From Chrysemys picta bellii (Eukaryota > Chordata > Testudines > Emydidae), in the NCBI RefSeq assembly GCF_011386835.1, contig NC_088800.1:19688572-19752571 (forward strand): a stretch of DNA of 64,000 bases, given 5' to 3'. Below, in pieces: positions 1 through 13,500 of this stretch; positions within the stretch are counted from its first letter, which is position 1; every line of letters starts with the position of its first letter. Both the position numbers and the translations under genes were made by a program. The notes under the pieces are model-generated. The model was not told the origin of the DNA. It made no database searches and was given only the letters and a program-made list of their open reading frames with translations.

Positions 1-1368
1 AACTTCAGTGTGGTGTATCCAGATATAGAAATTTGATATATTAAAATAATTATATCTGAAAAATGGGTCCAGTGATATCTACATGTACCCTAAATTCCCA
101 TAAGGTTCTGTGCTATGTAAGGCCAGCTGATGCATGCAGTGCAGCATGTTCAGATATGCTGAGTATGTTGTTCAGCATTTTACCTCAGAAGAAGGGAATT
201 TTCAGATTGTTTGGGGGTACAGTTATTTTTACCTTCCAATGGTAATATCAAGTTCTTAATGGCAATTACTGTACAACACTCCCAAGGCTGTGGGATTGAA
301 CAGACTTCCTCTGAGAATATGACTCTGAAACCTCGCTCTGAATATGAAGAAAAATTGGAAAGAGTCCAGCGGAGGGCAACAAAAATGATTAGGGGTCTGG
401 AGCACATGACTTATGAGGAGAGGCTGAGGGAACTGGGATTGTTTAGTCTCCAGAAGAGAAGAATGAGGGGGGATTTGATAGCAGCCTTCAACTACCTGAA
501 GGGGGGTTTCAAAGAGGATGGAGCTCGGCTGTTCTCAGTGGTGGCAGATGACAGAACAAGGAGCAATGGTCTCAAGTTGCAGTGGGGGAGGTCCAGGTTG
601 GATATTAGGAAAAACTATTTCACTAAGAGGGTGGTGAAACACTGGAATGCGTTACCTAGGGAGGTGGTGGAGTCTCCTTCCTTGGAGGTTTTTAAGGCCC
701 GGCTTGACAAAGCCCTGGCTGGGATGATTTAGTTGGGAATTTGTCCTGCTTTGAGCAGGGGGTTGGACTAGATGACCTCTTGAGGTCCCTTCCAACCCTG
801 ATATTCTATGATTCTATGATTCTAAGTCCCTTACCATGTTATCTTTGTCCCAGGCATTCAGTGAACAGAAATTGAACCCTTATCCATTACAAACTTCCTC
901 CAAACCCACACAGTTGTCTTACTTCCTTTTCTGGCTTGCCACCCACAGCAGAGCCCTCCTGGAAGTAGCATCTGGGGCCTGGACATTACAGGAGGCAAAA
1001 TTTTGGTTTCTTGCCATCTAGACAGGCTTTGACATTAAACCACAAAATATGTTCATGGCTGACACCACATCATTATGTTGCACTGATGGAGCATGAAATA
1101 CACCCCAACGCACACCTCATGCCATTTTCCAATGTGATGAGTTGGTCCCAGAGAAATGACTTTTACTAAGTTTTGTGACAGATCATTTTCCCGCCTTTTT
1201 TGCTTCTCCCCCTGCCTACGGATCACTGCAGTCAGACAGCACAGCTCCCCCTTCAGCAGAGGTCATCAGCCAGGAAGTACTGCTGTTCTTTAATGGACTA
1301 GAAGTGAAGCTATTAATTCAGGGTTCAAAACTCGGTTATTTACAGTGTTTGGGGTTTTTTTCTTGTAG
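1..1368. other. Intron sequence upstream of the first visible exon
   Basis: Apart from the CR1 tail at about 340-823 nothing is recognised. The pyrimidine tract and acceptor at 1351-1368 end the intron. Confidence 0.7.
340..823 (+). mobile_element. CR1 LINE 3' end
   Basis: The translation contains [20 protein letters not shown] and [20 protein letters not shown], the conserved C-terminal end of CR1 ORF2. The typical 3' UTR follows (TTGGACTAGATGACCTC, then GGTCCCTTCCAACCCTG) and the CR1 terminal octamer-like repeat ATTCTATG(A), here in two copies. It is 5'-truncated. The reading frame is intact over this fragment (to 732). Confidence 0.9.
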
Positions 1369-1557
1369 GTGAATTGATTTACCAGGTGCAGTCGCCAGAT
1401 GAAGGTGCTCTAGTAACCGCTGCCAGAAACTTCGGTTTCATCTTTAAGTCTCGGACCCCAGAGACCATCACTGTGGAAGAAATGGGCAAACTTGTTACAT
1501 ACCAGCTCTTAGCAATTCTGGATTTTAACAATATCAGGAAAAGGATGTCTGTAATAG
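1369..1557 (+). CDS. ATP8B4: ATP8B4 exon: nucleotide-binding domain, SPDEGALV segment
   Basis: Acceptor TTCTTGTAG precedes 1369 and donor ATAG|GTACAG follows 1557. Two bases complete a split Gly codon, then [19 protein letters not shown] follows. This is the strongly conserved P-type ATPase N-domain stretch. The exon ends in phase 1 and is completed by TT of the next exon (Val). Confidence 0.92.
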
Positions 1558-4500
1558 GTACAGCATATAGCTTTCTTTTTGTTTCTTTCATGCCTGTTGT
1601 TTGCAAGACACACACACCTAGAGCCAACTTTTAGCTACCAGTGAGAGCTCTAACCTGCCAACTGCCAAAGGAGGCAATTTAGTCTCATGGTTAGAAAAAG
1701 GAAGGAAGTGGAAGTCTCAGGATATCTAGATGTCACTTCCTCCTCTGCCATAGACTCTTGGTACCTTGGAGTCATTTAGACTGGTTCTTTCTCCATCTGT
1801 AATATGGGGATTATGATACTTTTCAGTTTAGAAAAACATTTTGAGATCCTTGGATGGAAAGATGCAAAGTATAGTAGCAGTAGGTTATTAATTGCATTGA
1901 ATTTTGTTTTCTGGAAATTTGATAATGAAACAGTTTTTCAAATCCATGCATTTTGCTCTTTTTCTCACTCTGTTTCTGTAGAGCACATGACCGGCAACTA
2001 TAGGGATTTACAATTAGGATTGATTTATTGGTTTTACATAGCTCTATTAACATTTATCAAAGTGCTTTACAGTAATCAAGCAAGTGTAAATGATCAATAA
2101 TATCAGCAACTAAATAATAGAAATCTTAAGTATATCTAGAAAAAGAACTTTAGACTGTGTTTTAAAACTACACCAAAAAATCTGCTTTCAGAATAATACA
2201 GGCAGTCCTCGGACTTACAACACAATTGGTTCCTTACAATTGCCTCGTAAATCGGAACGTCGGAACTCGGAACCACAATCTACTCTATTGTGGGACTGAG
2301 CATCGTAAACTTGAAACCTGCAGTCATAAGTTGAATCAGGGTGTCCGTGTAGAAGCATCGTAAGTGCTGTTCATCATAATTCGAACGTCTTAAATTCGAG
2401 GACTACCTGTACTAGAAAAAAAGTTTACTAAGCAAGCTAAGTTTGCAAAGACATGACCAAGTTATTGCCTTTAAAAAGTAAGCATTTGAGAACATTTACC
2501 ACAGTTTTCCCCTGTGCTTAGAATAGAAAATATTTGTTATAACCATATCAGTTAAATGCTGACCTTTAATGGTTTCAGCTGAAATTAGAAAATATAAATT
2601 GAAGGGACAAGGGAAGTACGGCTAATTAAGACTAGGAAAAAATTTCAGTACAACAAGGACTAAATGTAAATCACTTAATAATTTCTTCATTTACGATGGA
2701 GAGAAAAAGGTGAAGGAGACAAATGTGGGAGGATGTCCAAGTGACAGATGAAAAAGACGATGAAGGAAAATTAAGGAGAGAAGAATAGGGATAGAGAATG
2801 GAAGAAAAGCAAAAATGAGGGTAATAGAAGACATGATGAAAAATAGGCTCTGGTTTGGTTTAATCTCTTCTGAAAGCTACTTCCCACGTTGAACCCCATT
2901 AACTCGGAAAGGAGCTGCACAAATAGGAGCCCGCTAAATAACAAGAAGCAGTTACTTCCTCGCAACTGAGGTTCCAACTGGAGCTGGGTGGAGAACAGTA
3001 ATTCCATTTTGTGGAAGATTTTGACATTTCAAAATTTGATTTGGTTCCAATTTGGAAAAAAATCCAAACATTTTGAAATTCTTCTGGAATCGGCTGTGGG
3101 GCACTTTGTCTGGTGGGCTGCTTTGGAGCTGGTGCACCCTGGGAGCCTAGGCTGTCAAGGAGGTGTAAGCCTGAGAGCCAGAGTTCTCAGTATCCCACCA
3201 GGCAGATGGATAAGCAGGCAGGAAACCTGGCAGGCTGCATTGGAGCCCTGCCTGGTTTCCTTCATAGTTTCACCAAAATTGACACAACTCTGTAGAATGT
3301 TTCAATTTTGATGAATCTCCAAATATGCACAAAAAAAGTTTCATTGAATTTTTTCCGATCTACTCTAGTTCCAACACCAACTGTACCTTACATCTCTGCT
3401 AGCCTTCCACTTATTAGCTAGGGATCTTAAATAAAGCACTATTAAGAAACCCATCTATTTTTTAAGGAAAAATCACCAAGAGAAACTTGCAAACCTATTA
3501 ATTGGGTTTTCACATGAAAAAGGCTGGAAATTCTTTTAATATGAGAGAGAGCAAGAGAGCGCTTGCTTAAATTAAGTGGAGCTTGTGAAATTCCCCAGTT
3601 CTCTCATAGAAATTAAAACACATATGGAGACCAAAAGTAGTAACTAAAATGTCTTGCATTCCAACTTGGTAAATATATCATTATACACTAGTTCTCATTG
3701 AGGATTAGAGGATAAAGCAAGTTTGAAGTTTTTACTGCAAGATGTCTGAGTTATGAGTGCCCCAAAAAGTTTCTATAGAACAGATTTTTAAAAGTGAAAA
3801 CTACCTTGTAACTGAAAAAGAGTTTGTCTGATTAACTTCAAACTATTTCTAAAAATACATTCTCTGGGCAGAGACAGTACAAAAGATATGTTATACAGAA
3901 AAGACTTCTTTCAAAATGATAGTTCAATGGTATTTGTGGACGGCAATGTAAATATTAGGCATATAGTGGAAATACTATTGTATGTACCATAATTCAACTG
4001 TTAATTTGTACAAATCACTCCTGCTATATTGTCCAGTGGGAAACTTTCTCCACCTTGAACTTGCTCAAGTTTTACTCCTTTCTAGTCAAGCTAAGCATTT
4101 TTTACTGGTTAGTTACATTATGTGGTGCAAATGACAACAGTAAGTAGTTGTTGCACATACTTTAAAAATGTATAAAACTCAAGCTGATTCTGTATCCACC
4201 ATAATATATGTATAAAATGCCTGGTTTTTAATTGCTCAAGGTGCTCACAAGTGTGTTCTGGCATAAATCTGCTTCTTTTCTGAGGCAGAAAACCATCACC
4301 AACAATTGATCAGTCCCTCTCTGGAACCCTTCCAGCTCTCATTAATACAGCTGCGCATTGTCTCAGAAGCTATTGCCCTGAGATTACACAGTACTCTCTT
4401 CCTGAGTACCCTTCATAATACTATTTGCTATCTTGCTTTTTCCTCAAGGGTTCTGTGCTGTAAAGTGATGTTCATGTTATGGTACTTCATTCCAACAGAA

Positions 4501-7500
4501 ACAAACTGAGATGATGCAGAAAGAATTATCTCATCTGTGTCATTAGAAAATAAAAAGACAAATAGCAGTACTTGTGAAAAGAATTAAGGGAATCTTCATA
4601 AATGATTTGGATAATGGCATTGAGAGTACACTTATAAAGTTTGTGGACAATTCCAAGCTGGGAGAGGTTGCAAATGGTTTGGAGGACAGGGTTCGAATTC
4701 AAAATTATCTTGACAAACTGGAGAAATGGTCTGATATAAATAGGTTTGTGTAGTTTGAAGAAGAGAAGACTCAGGGAAGACGTGATAACAGTCTTCAAGT
4801 ATGTAAACGGTTGTTATAAAGAAGAGGGTGATACATTGTTCTCCTTAACCACTGAGGACAGGACAAGAAATAATGGGCTTAAATTGCAGCAAGGGAGTTT
4901 TAGGTTAGACATTAGGAAAAACTTCCTAACTGTAAGGGTAATTAAGCACTGGAACAAATTGCCTAGGGAGGTGGTGGAATCTCTTTAATTGGAGGTTTTT
5001 AAGAAGAGGTTAGAGTTTAGACAAACACCCTGACAGGAATGGTCTAGATAATATTTAGTCTTGCCTCAGTGCAGGGGGCTGGACTAGATGTCCTATCGAA
5101 GTCCCTTCCAGTCCTTCCTCTCTATGATTCTATGAAGACTTTTTGGGAGAATGGATGTGTATAGTAACTACAGATGGGCTGAGAATGTCAGAATTTGGAT
5201 TTAGATGTAGATTAGTTAGACTAAAGTTCAAGGTTTGGATTTGAGATTTAATTGGGGTAAGGTTCAGAGTCAGATTTGATGGTAGCAAAATCTTGCAAAT
5301 GTCTGTTATGATATACTAGCTCCAAATGTTGGAGTTTTGCAAGTCCAGCTGCTGTTGTGAGACTTTGGGGCACAGCTGATGCAGAAACAGAAAAATCTGA
5401 TTCACAAGCAACACTGATGGAGAGGTTTCAGATCCAGGGACTTGTACCTGTCCCATCCCTCTGAAATTCAAAGGAGTTCAGATTTGAGAGGTTCCAGTTT
5501 TTGCCCAATCTCTAGCTGAAAAATGTATCAATATGTGTTCTGTTCTTTTTTAAAGAGTACGTGAACTGTACTTAACTCCTACCCAGGTGATGGGATTGTT
5601 TTCTGTGTGCTGATTGCTGTACTTTTATTGATATGTACAGAAAACATCTAATTAGACCTGGTAGGTCAAATAAACATTTGAAAAAAATGAAAGAAAAAGT
5701 AATGATTTCAGTCTTAATTTCTACTTCTCTTTTCTTTTTCAGTTCAAACCCCAGACGGGCAGATAAAACTTTATTGCAAGGGAGCAGATACTATTTTATT
5801 TGAGAGGCTTCATCCCTCCAATGAAGAATTAATGGATTTGACATCAGATCATCTTGAGGTATGTGCACTGATTCAGTAAAGCGCTTAAACACACACTTAC
5901 CATTAAGCATGCGCTTAGGGGCTTAAGTCTAAAGTTAAACATGTGCTTAAGTACTTTCCTAAATATAGATGCTTTTCTGAATCAATACCTTAATAGGCCT
6001 TCTGCTCTGAAATGAGTCAGAATTTCTTAAATTTCAGCCTCACCTTGGCTGACCAGAGAGTTAAATCCAGTTAAATGACAGAGCTTTTCGGGTGCACTGT
6101 TAACTCCTGAAACAGCTGGTATATTTACATTGTTTGTAAGGTATCCTTATAAGTCCTTAGAGTCCCTTGTGAAAAGCCAGTGGGAATCTGTGGTTGTGGA
6201 TACAAAGTATCCAGTTTGGTAATATGGTGTTAAAGAAAATAGGTCTCTTCTATTCAGTTTGAGGGTCTAATCTAATGTGAACTTTAAGGGAAACTGTATA
6301 AAGTCCTCATTTCCTTCATTTATTTTTTTAGAATTCATGTTCTTTGTAAGTGTCCACATTTAATACAAACCATTCCATGAGTCTTTAAAAAAATACTCCT
6401 TTGACATTAAGTATACAGTATGATGGTTTAGTAATATTGGTTACAAACATAACTATTGTTTTCGTCTCTGTAATAGAGCTTTCTTGGTTTTCTTTTAATG
6501 TTTTCCAGAAGGCCAACATGTTTTTTATGAAAGCAAGGCTGGAATCGTACACATCTGATCTTTGCAGTTGTTCAAATGCAAAGACCTTGAATTTTCATAC
6601 TTGCCTAGTAAAGTTAAGGGAATACGTACTTATATATTGATGTATTATGGTTTTTTTTCACATCAGTCTAATTTCCCCTTTCCATTATATTAATTTAATT
6701 CCAAAGCCTCCTTGTTTTTTCAAGCCATTAAATTCTGAGTTTTATCATTCCTGTTTATATATTAATTGTAATAGCAGTATAATAGAAGAGGGGATGTTCA
6801 AATATTCACTGAAGATGAAAAAATGTTGTTAGTGAAGCATTGTAAACCATTTGATTTGTTGTGATGGGCTGCAGGGTCAAAGACAGTTCCTGAAATGTTT
6901 TTGGTTTTTAATAGTAAAATTGCTCATGATAGTTGTTTGACTTTGAAAAAAGTCAGTCATTGAAATTCTAAGATATAAAGGAGGGAATATATTTTGGATA
7001 ATAAAGGTATCTAATATGCAGTGCAATCTGTCAGAATGTGTACATTTTGAATAACATCATGTATGCAATCATTTGTATATTAAAGAAATAACGGGTTGCC
7101 TGTGGGATTCTGCATGAGCCCAGGAGTCTGCACCAGGCAATCCTGATGCAGGATCAGAATCTATATTAATTAACATGAGCTACCAACATATCAGATGATA
7201 TTATGTTTTCACAACTTTTAAGTGTTGGGTTGCCAGCTTTACATCTGTTTCTCTCTATGATTAGGTTGAAGGGCCTAACCTGTTAACATGTGTATACATA
7301 TCTATGTGTATTGACCAGTGGTTTCAAATTTGGATGCTGATGATCAGAGATGTGGTGCAACCACAGCTCCCATTCACTCTAAAGCCTTTACTGTCAGCAT
7401 AACAGATAGGTTGCACCTTAGGCCATGATGCCATGTCATAGAACTATTGTGATTCACATACTGCTTGAGACATTTCTACTCCTATCATCTGGTCCAGCTT

Positions 7501-10500
7501 CTTACAGTTCTTCCACTGATACCATCCTAGGTACATGGGTATTATGCTTTTAAGATGATGGATTAGTGATAATGTTCACAATGAAATTATTATTTATTGT
7601 TTATATGTGGTAGCACCAAAAGCGTGCTAAGTATTTTAGTTAATTGTGCTAAAGAGAGTAGTCTGGGTACGTTAGCTGCCTTTCAAGGTTAAAACTTTCA
7701 TCTGTTTAACACTTAGGTACCAATTCACATTCAGCTCTGTCTGACTGCAACATTTTGCTTATTAACATTGATCCATTTTTTAGATTCGGGTCTGGCGTTA
7801 AAATAATATTAGGCACTCCAATTTCTTGTTAGAATATTTGTGTTTATATAAAATCATTCAAGTTATTTTTTAAAGAACAAAATCTAGCTATAAGGAGAAA
7901 ATGTGCCCACAACCTTACCTCAAAGTAAAAGAAACCTGAAGAGTTTAAATCCCCCAGAAACAAGGTTTATCAGAATTTAATTTCAGTGGTGTCTTAGAGT
8001 ACCTTTGCTTATTGACTCCATAATCAAGAAAGATGTTAACAGAGTGGGAAATTAATATAATGTGGTTATGACTAATTTAGTTCATGTTGTTCCGATAGAT
8101 ACTGCTCATCTTTTATTTTTATGTGACAGGAGTTTGCTGGAGAAGGCCTTCGGACCTTAGCCCTTGCATACAAAAACTTGACTGAAGAGCACTTTAAAGA
8201 GTGGTTTAAAATACTTCAGGAGGCAAACACTTCACTTGATAGCAGGAATGAACATCTTGCTGCAGCATATGAAGAGATTGAAAAAGACATGATGGTATAT
8301 TCTAGAGATGTAGCACAGGAAAAGCATATTTGCAAAGTGATGCTGTGTTATAGATTGATACTTTTATATGCTCTTACGTTCCTGATGCTGTGCTACAAGC
8401 AAGACGGTCATAGTCTTTATATATGTTCATATTCAGTCAATGCCCCTCTTTGTTTAGAAGAATGCTAATGAATGTCTAGGCCAGTTGTGGTTAGGCTTTA
8501 AGATATTCAAGGCAACCATTGAGGGGATTCTTCCCCATGGTTAACTGACTCATTTTAAATAGAAATTAACCTGATTTTATTTTAAATTTAAGAAAGCAGC
8601 CATTTTCTTTCCCCTAAAACTCTCATCAAGTCACATGCATGTTCCATTTCAGAAAAGACCATCCATGCTGCTTTGTAATCAGAAAGCCAACCTTCAATAT
8701 GTAATATATGCAATTAAAACAATAGAATTTTTTAAAACTTACTCTTGCCTTTACCCTATAAGTTATGGTGACTCCCTTCCTCTGACCACTCAGATAGCTG
8801 TTCCTCTCCCATGCCTGCTCTTTCCAATTCCTCTCTTTGTAAAGGCCAAAACCTACTCTTGGATGTGCACTTACAACTCCCATTGTAGTCAACGTGAGTT
8901 GAGTATATGTATCTGAGGGCCATATTTGGCCCTGCTTCTGAACCCAACTGAAATCCTTTGAAATTCTGCACCCTTTGTTGCCTTGACTGAATATTGATAT
9001 TTCAGTTTCTGGTCTCTGCAGATTATTTTAAAGGGGCAACACATAAACTACAATTCACATTATGTCCCATTGTGGTATTATACCCATGTTTCATCCTTGG
9101 TCTTTTTCCATAAGGATGCCTTTGGCTGATACTGATACGGAGATATAGTCATATTAAAAGAGCTGACACAGAACCTACAACCTAGAAGATAATGATTCTA
9201 GATCTGCTGTTGCCTGCCTGTTGGACAAGAAAAGGGCTTGAGGGACCCCCAAAACCAGGGGATCCCCAGCCAAGATTGCCATGAAATTATTTATTATATA
9301 GTTCTTGATGCAAATTAGACTGTAGACTGCCTTTGAGACTTGGGGAAATTTCCATTGCTCTCAGTGGAAGCGCTGAATGTAGATCAAGGGTAGTATATTG
9401 TACTAAAGTTTGACTTGACTTGATGTTATCTATGTGTAGATGTTTAAAACCATGTAGTTTATCCTGTTTATATTTCCTAGATCTTAGTTTAACTAAGTGA
9501 ATTTGCAAAGTTTGTAAAAAGTCACTTAAATGTTCTGCTTCCTTACAAAGTTACTAGGTGCTACTGCTATAGAAGACAAGTTACAAGAAGGAGTTACAGA
9601 AACAATTGCCAGTTTATCACTAGCTAACATTAAGATCTGGGTTCTAACAGGAGACAAGCAAGGTAATTCATTAATAGTGTGTAATTTTGGGGATAAGTGG
9701 GTGGGGTGGGGTAATAGAAAACCCTAAATGCAGTGCGATTTCTACAGTCCCCTTGCATGGAGTGCAGGGAGCACATTTCCTTGAACATTATTGTTATTTA
9801 ACATTTATAAATTATTAATAAAGCACAGCTCTGAGGGGCTTGATGCACATTAAGGCAGAGCAATGAGGGTAACATTGAGTTGTGCATGGGCATGCCGGGA
9901 GGACAGCAGAGGTGTGACTGTTGGATTTTGTGGTGAACACCCTCCACCCTAGCAGAGGAGAGCATCTCCAGCAAGGTATACTATAGCCAGTGGCCTTGGG
10001 GGCAGGGTTCTCTCCACATGACCCTAGTATTTGTTTGGGCAGTGTGCAGGATCCTGGATGGGGGTCATGTATGGAACAGTGAATACAAATTGTGTCTTGT
10101 AAAGCCATCTAAAAAGTTCTACCAATTGTTTTGGTATTTGTGGATTGAGATTGAGCAGCACAGTATGTATAATATTTTCAGTTGTTAATATCACAGCATG
10201 ATTTTGGGACCTAAATTCTTTGGATATGGCACTTGCCACAGGTGCGCAGTGGAGAGAAAAAAGCTCTCAAATGGCACATGTGTACTTGAGCATCTTAATC
10301 TCAAATACAAGCTCTACAAAAATATAGTTAAATAGCATATACAGTTTTTTTCTAATGATGACCCTATAGGGGTTTAATTTCTCCGTTTTTTTTCTAGTGC
10401 ACAAGGGTGACTGTCTATGGGTTACTCCTCATATGGAAGGCAGTGTGATATAGCAGATAGGGCACTGTATTAGGAGTTCGGATACTTGGGTTCTAATCCC

Positions 10501-13500
10501 TGCTTTTTTCCACTGATCATCTGTTTGACCTTGGGCAAGTTTTTTTTTTCTGTGCCTCAATTTCCCTTCCCACTTTGTCTGGCTGGTCTATTTAGAAACT
10601 CCTTCGGTCTTTCAATATGTGTTTGAACAGTGTCTAGAACAATAGGGCTTTGATCTCAGTCGGACTTTGAGTACTACTTCACTATAAATAATAACCATAA
10701 AATATAGCTCAGAGGAAGGTGCATTTTTAGTAATACATTTATATCAAACCCAGTAATTATGTTAGAGAATTACTCTCATTATGATAGTACTGTACTCTCA
10801 ATATGCTCTGTTGACATTACAAAATAAATAAGTAATGATTTTAACTACAACCATCCTAAGCAAAACTGACATTATTGTCTCTCAGAAACTGCCATGAACA
10901 TTGGTTATTCCTGCCACATGCTCACTGACACCATGAATGAGATTTTCATAGTGGCTGGTCACACGGTAATGAAAGTGCGTGAAGAACTCAGGTAAAAAAA
11001 CATTTAAAATACATTATCTTATTTTCTTCCTTGCACACAGAATACTCCAGTTATCAGGGGGTAGCTGTGTTAGTCTGTATCCACAAAAACAACAAGAAGT
11101 CCGGTGGCATCTTAGACTAATGGATTTATTTGGGATAAATCCGTTAGTCTTTAAGGTACCACTGGATTCCTTGTTGTTACTCCAATTAGACTTTCTCCCT
11201 ATGATGCTTTCCCTTTCCTTAAGATTCCATCTGTTAAAGTCCTGTCAGTTGGCATAAAAGTGTGCCAACTTGCTTGTCTGAAGGCAACAACCAGTGACTT
11301 TAGGCCACTGCTCCAGACTGCAAGCTAGAATACTGGTTGTCTCCCACTCTGCATGGGTGATAGGGCCATTGTATATACATAGTCATGAGTTCCGTAGCCG
11401 TGACTCACTCCCATTGCTGCCTTCCATATCACTTTATGCTTATGTGTGGAGCGGTTAGAACAGATGCCATTATCACTTCATCTGGAAGAGGAAATGTCAG
11501 CAGTTTCTCTAGATTAGGCCCTGTAATATTAATTTGGAGAATAGGAGAATAATTACTGTTAGAAATAGTGCCGACACAGGCATAGATCTCAACCTCTGTT
11601 TCTTTCTCTCTCATACACACGTTTATCTCCTCTCTCAGTGTGGTAGCTGGGACTTCTTGAATGATACAGGTAGCTGGCATTGTGATTTTCATTGTTGGAA
11701 ATTTATGCAAATTTCCTTTCTTGAAATAGAATAAATTATTACCACTCACAGCACAGTTGGGAAATACACAGACAATATGCCAACATAATAGATCCTGGCC
11801 CTTTCAGTTCTTACTCTTCTGCAGGAAAAGAGCCTTTCCTTTTCTTTTTTTTAATACAGAAACAAGTTGCACATGTATTTAAGTATTGGTCAGTAGCACT
11901 GGAAGAATGCATGGTACCAAACTTTCTACAGTGTTTTATTATAATTTTACTAGAATATGGAAAATACCTTAAGGCAGCCGCATCCTTCCATCTTTTCCAG
12001 ACAGCATACTGAATAGATGTGTTTAAAGATCTGTAGGCCATGCCTTTCTCTCCCTTCTACTTTTCCTCAGTGAAGTTTAGAATTTTGTTCCTTCTCAGTT
12101 CTCTTATTTGTGTCTCTTTTGCATTTCTATGTTTTTTTTTCTACTTGCACTAGAGCCAAACATAGCAATTTCTAATTTTTTCTGTAATTACCATGGACAT
12201 AAAATTCTTGCCTATTTTGGGTATCAGACAAACAAGGCATCAGTTTACCTAATTATCCCTTGGTATTTTAGCACCAGCCAAGTGGTTTGGGCATTTCAGT
12301 CCCAACCTATTCTTATAACTAATATATCTTCAATCTGAATAATGGGAAACTACATAATACAACCGTTTAAGTAAACAAACACTTTTTTTTTAGCCTTTTG
12401 TGATTTGTGTAATTTGGTTAAGCATTATACATTATATATGGCTTTGATTCAATGAAAATGAGTTATGTTAACATGGGTTCTATTTTTGCATAAACTATTT
12501 ATGTAGGAATCAATTTGGGTATGAATTGTCGAGCTTGGTGCAGGGGTGGGAGGTGAAAATCACTCATAGAGCATTAGGCCAGGGTTCAAGCAAGAAAGCA
12601 GTGTGGAAACCAAATATGGACATGGTGAAACAGAGTAAATGATTCTTCCTTTTTAAAAAAAATCTTGGAAACATGGAAGATAGGCAGAAATGAGGTACAA
12701 ATGTGTACTGTGGTTTGCATAGTCAAAAGATTGTCAAAAAGTTGGGTGATGTAGTTGCATTGTGCAATGTAAATAACTACATATCCATATGTGATTCCAG
12801 TTATCAAATGGTGTAGAAGAAAGATTTAGTTAACAAAAGGCAGTGCTGCCCTCGGATATGTGAACCCATATGAATTCCACCATGTATGTGAGAGCATCAC
12901 TGAATACAAGTAAATCCTGGCTTGCATTTTACCCTTTTGGGAATAGGCTACTGATGAAGGAGAGCAGAAATTGAGTCAGTAGTACAGACTGGAAAAGGAC
13001 TTAATTAAACAGGAAACCCACAAATACTCATATTTGTTTCTGAGAAACACATCTAGGAAGTCTGCATGCACAGTATATTGTGTCACTGAAGCTAAAATAT
13101 ATGTTTAGAGAATGGAGAGAATTATCTATATAAACTTTCTAATAGAACAAGTGGCCTATCACCTCCAACTTTTAACTCTTTATGTAGGTAGTGGGTATTT
13201 CCTGATTTGATGTTCTAAAACAAACTGTCTGATTCTCCCAAGCCAAAGGAACTTAAGAGTTTTAAAATTTCTCCCTCCACTGAAGTTTTTAATACTGAAT
13301 TTATGATATTATAGTCATTTCCATGGCTATATATGGTGATTTTGTAAACACTGTGGTTTGATTTCAGTGCGGGATCCAATAGAAGATGATGCTTAGATCA
13401 AAGTTAGTGTTAAGACACATCTTCAGTAAGACAGAAAATGGGTAACAAAATAAGTTATTTAATACGTATATTTTCTGAATTCAGGTTTGTGCCAGAATGC

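Larger units (their letters stand above)
1558..5742. other. Intron, 4.2 kb
   Basis: Holds a CORE-SINE tail, a pogo-like MITE, a diverged interspersed repeat (2960-3375) and a CR1 fragment. The stretches 2412-2959, 3376-4584 and 5138-5742 are AT-rich with nothing recognised. Confidence 0.7.

Noticed and set aside
8178..8468. Coding extension of the ATP8B4 exon past 8294
   Set aside because: Homology stops exactly at a GTATAT donor that is in phase with the acceptor at 9551; the rest is a chance open stretch.
10440..10520. tRNA gene
   Set aside because: Only a B-box-like word is present and MIR core sequence follows; this is a SINE head with no cloverleaf.
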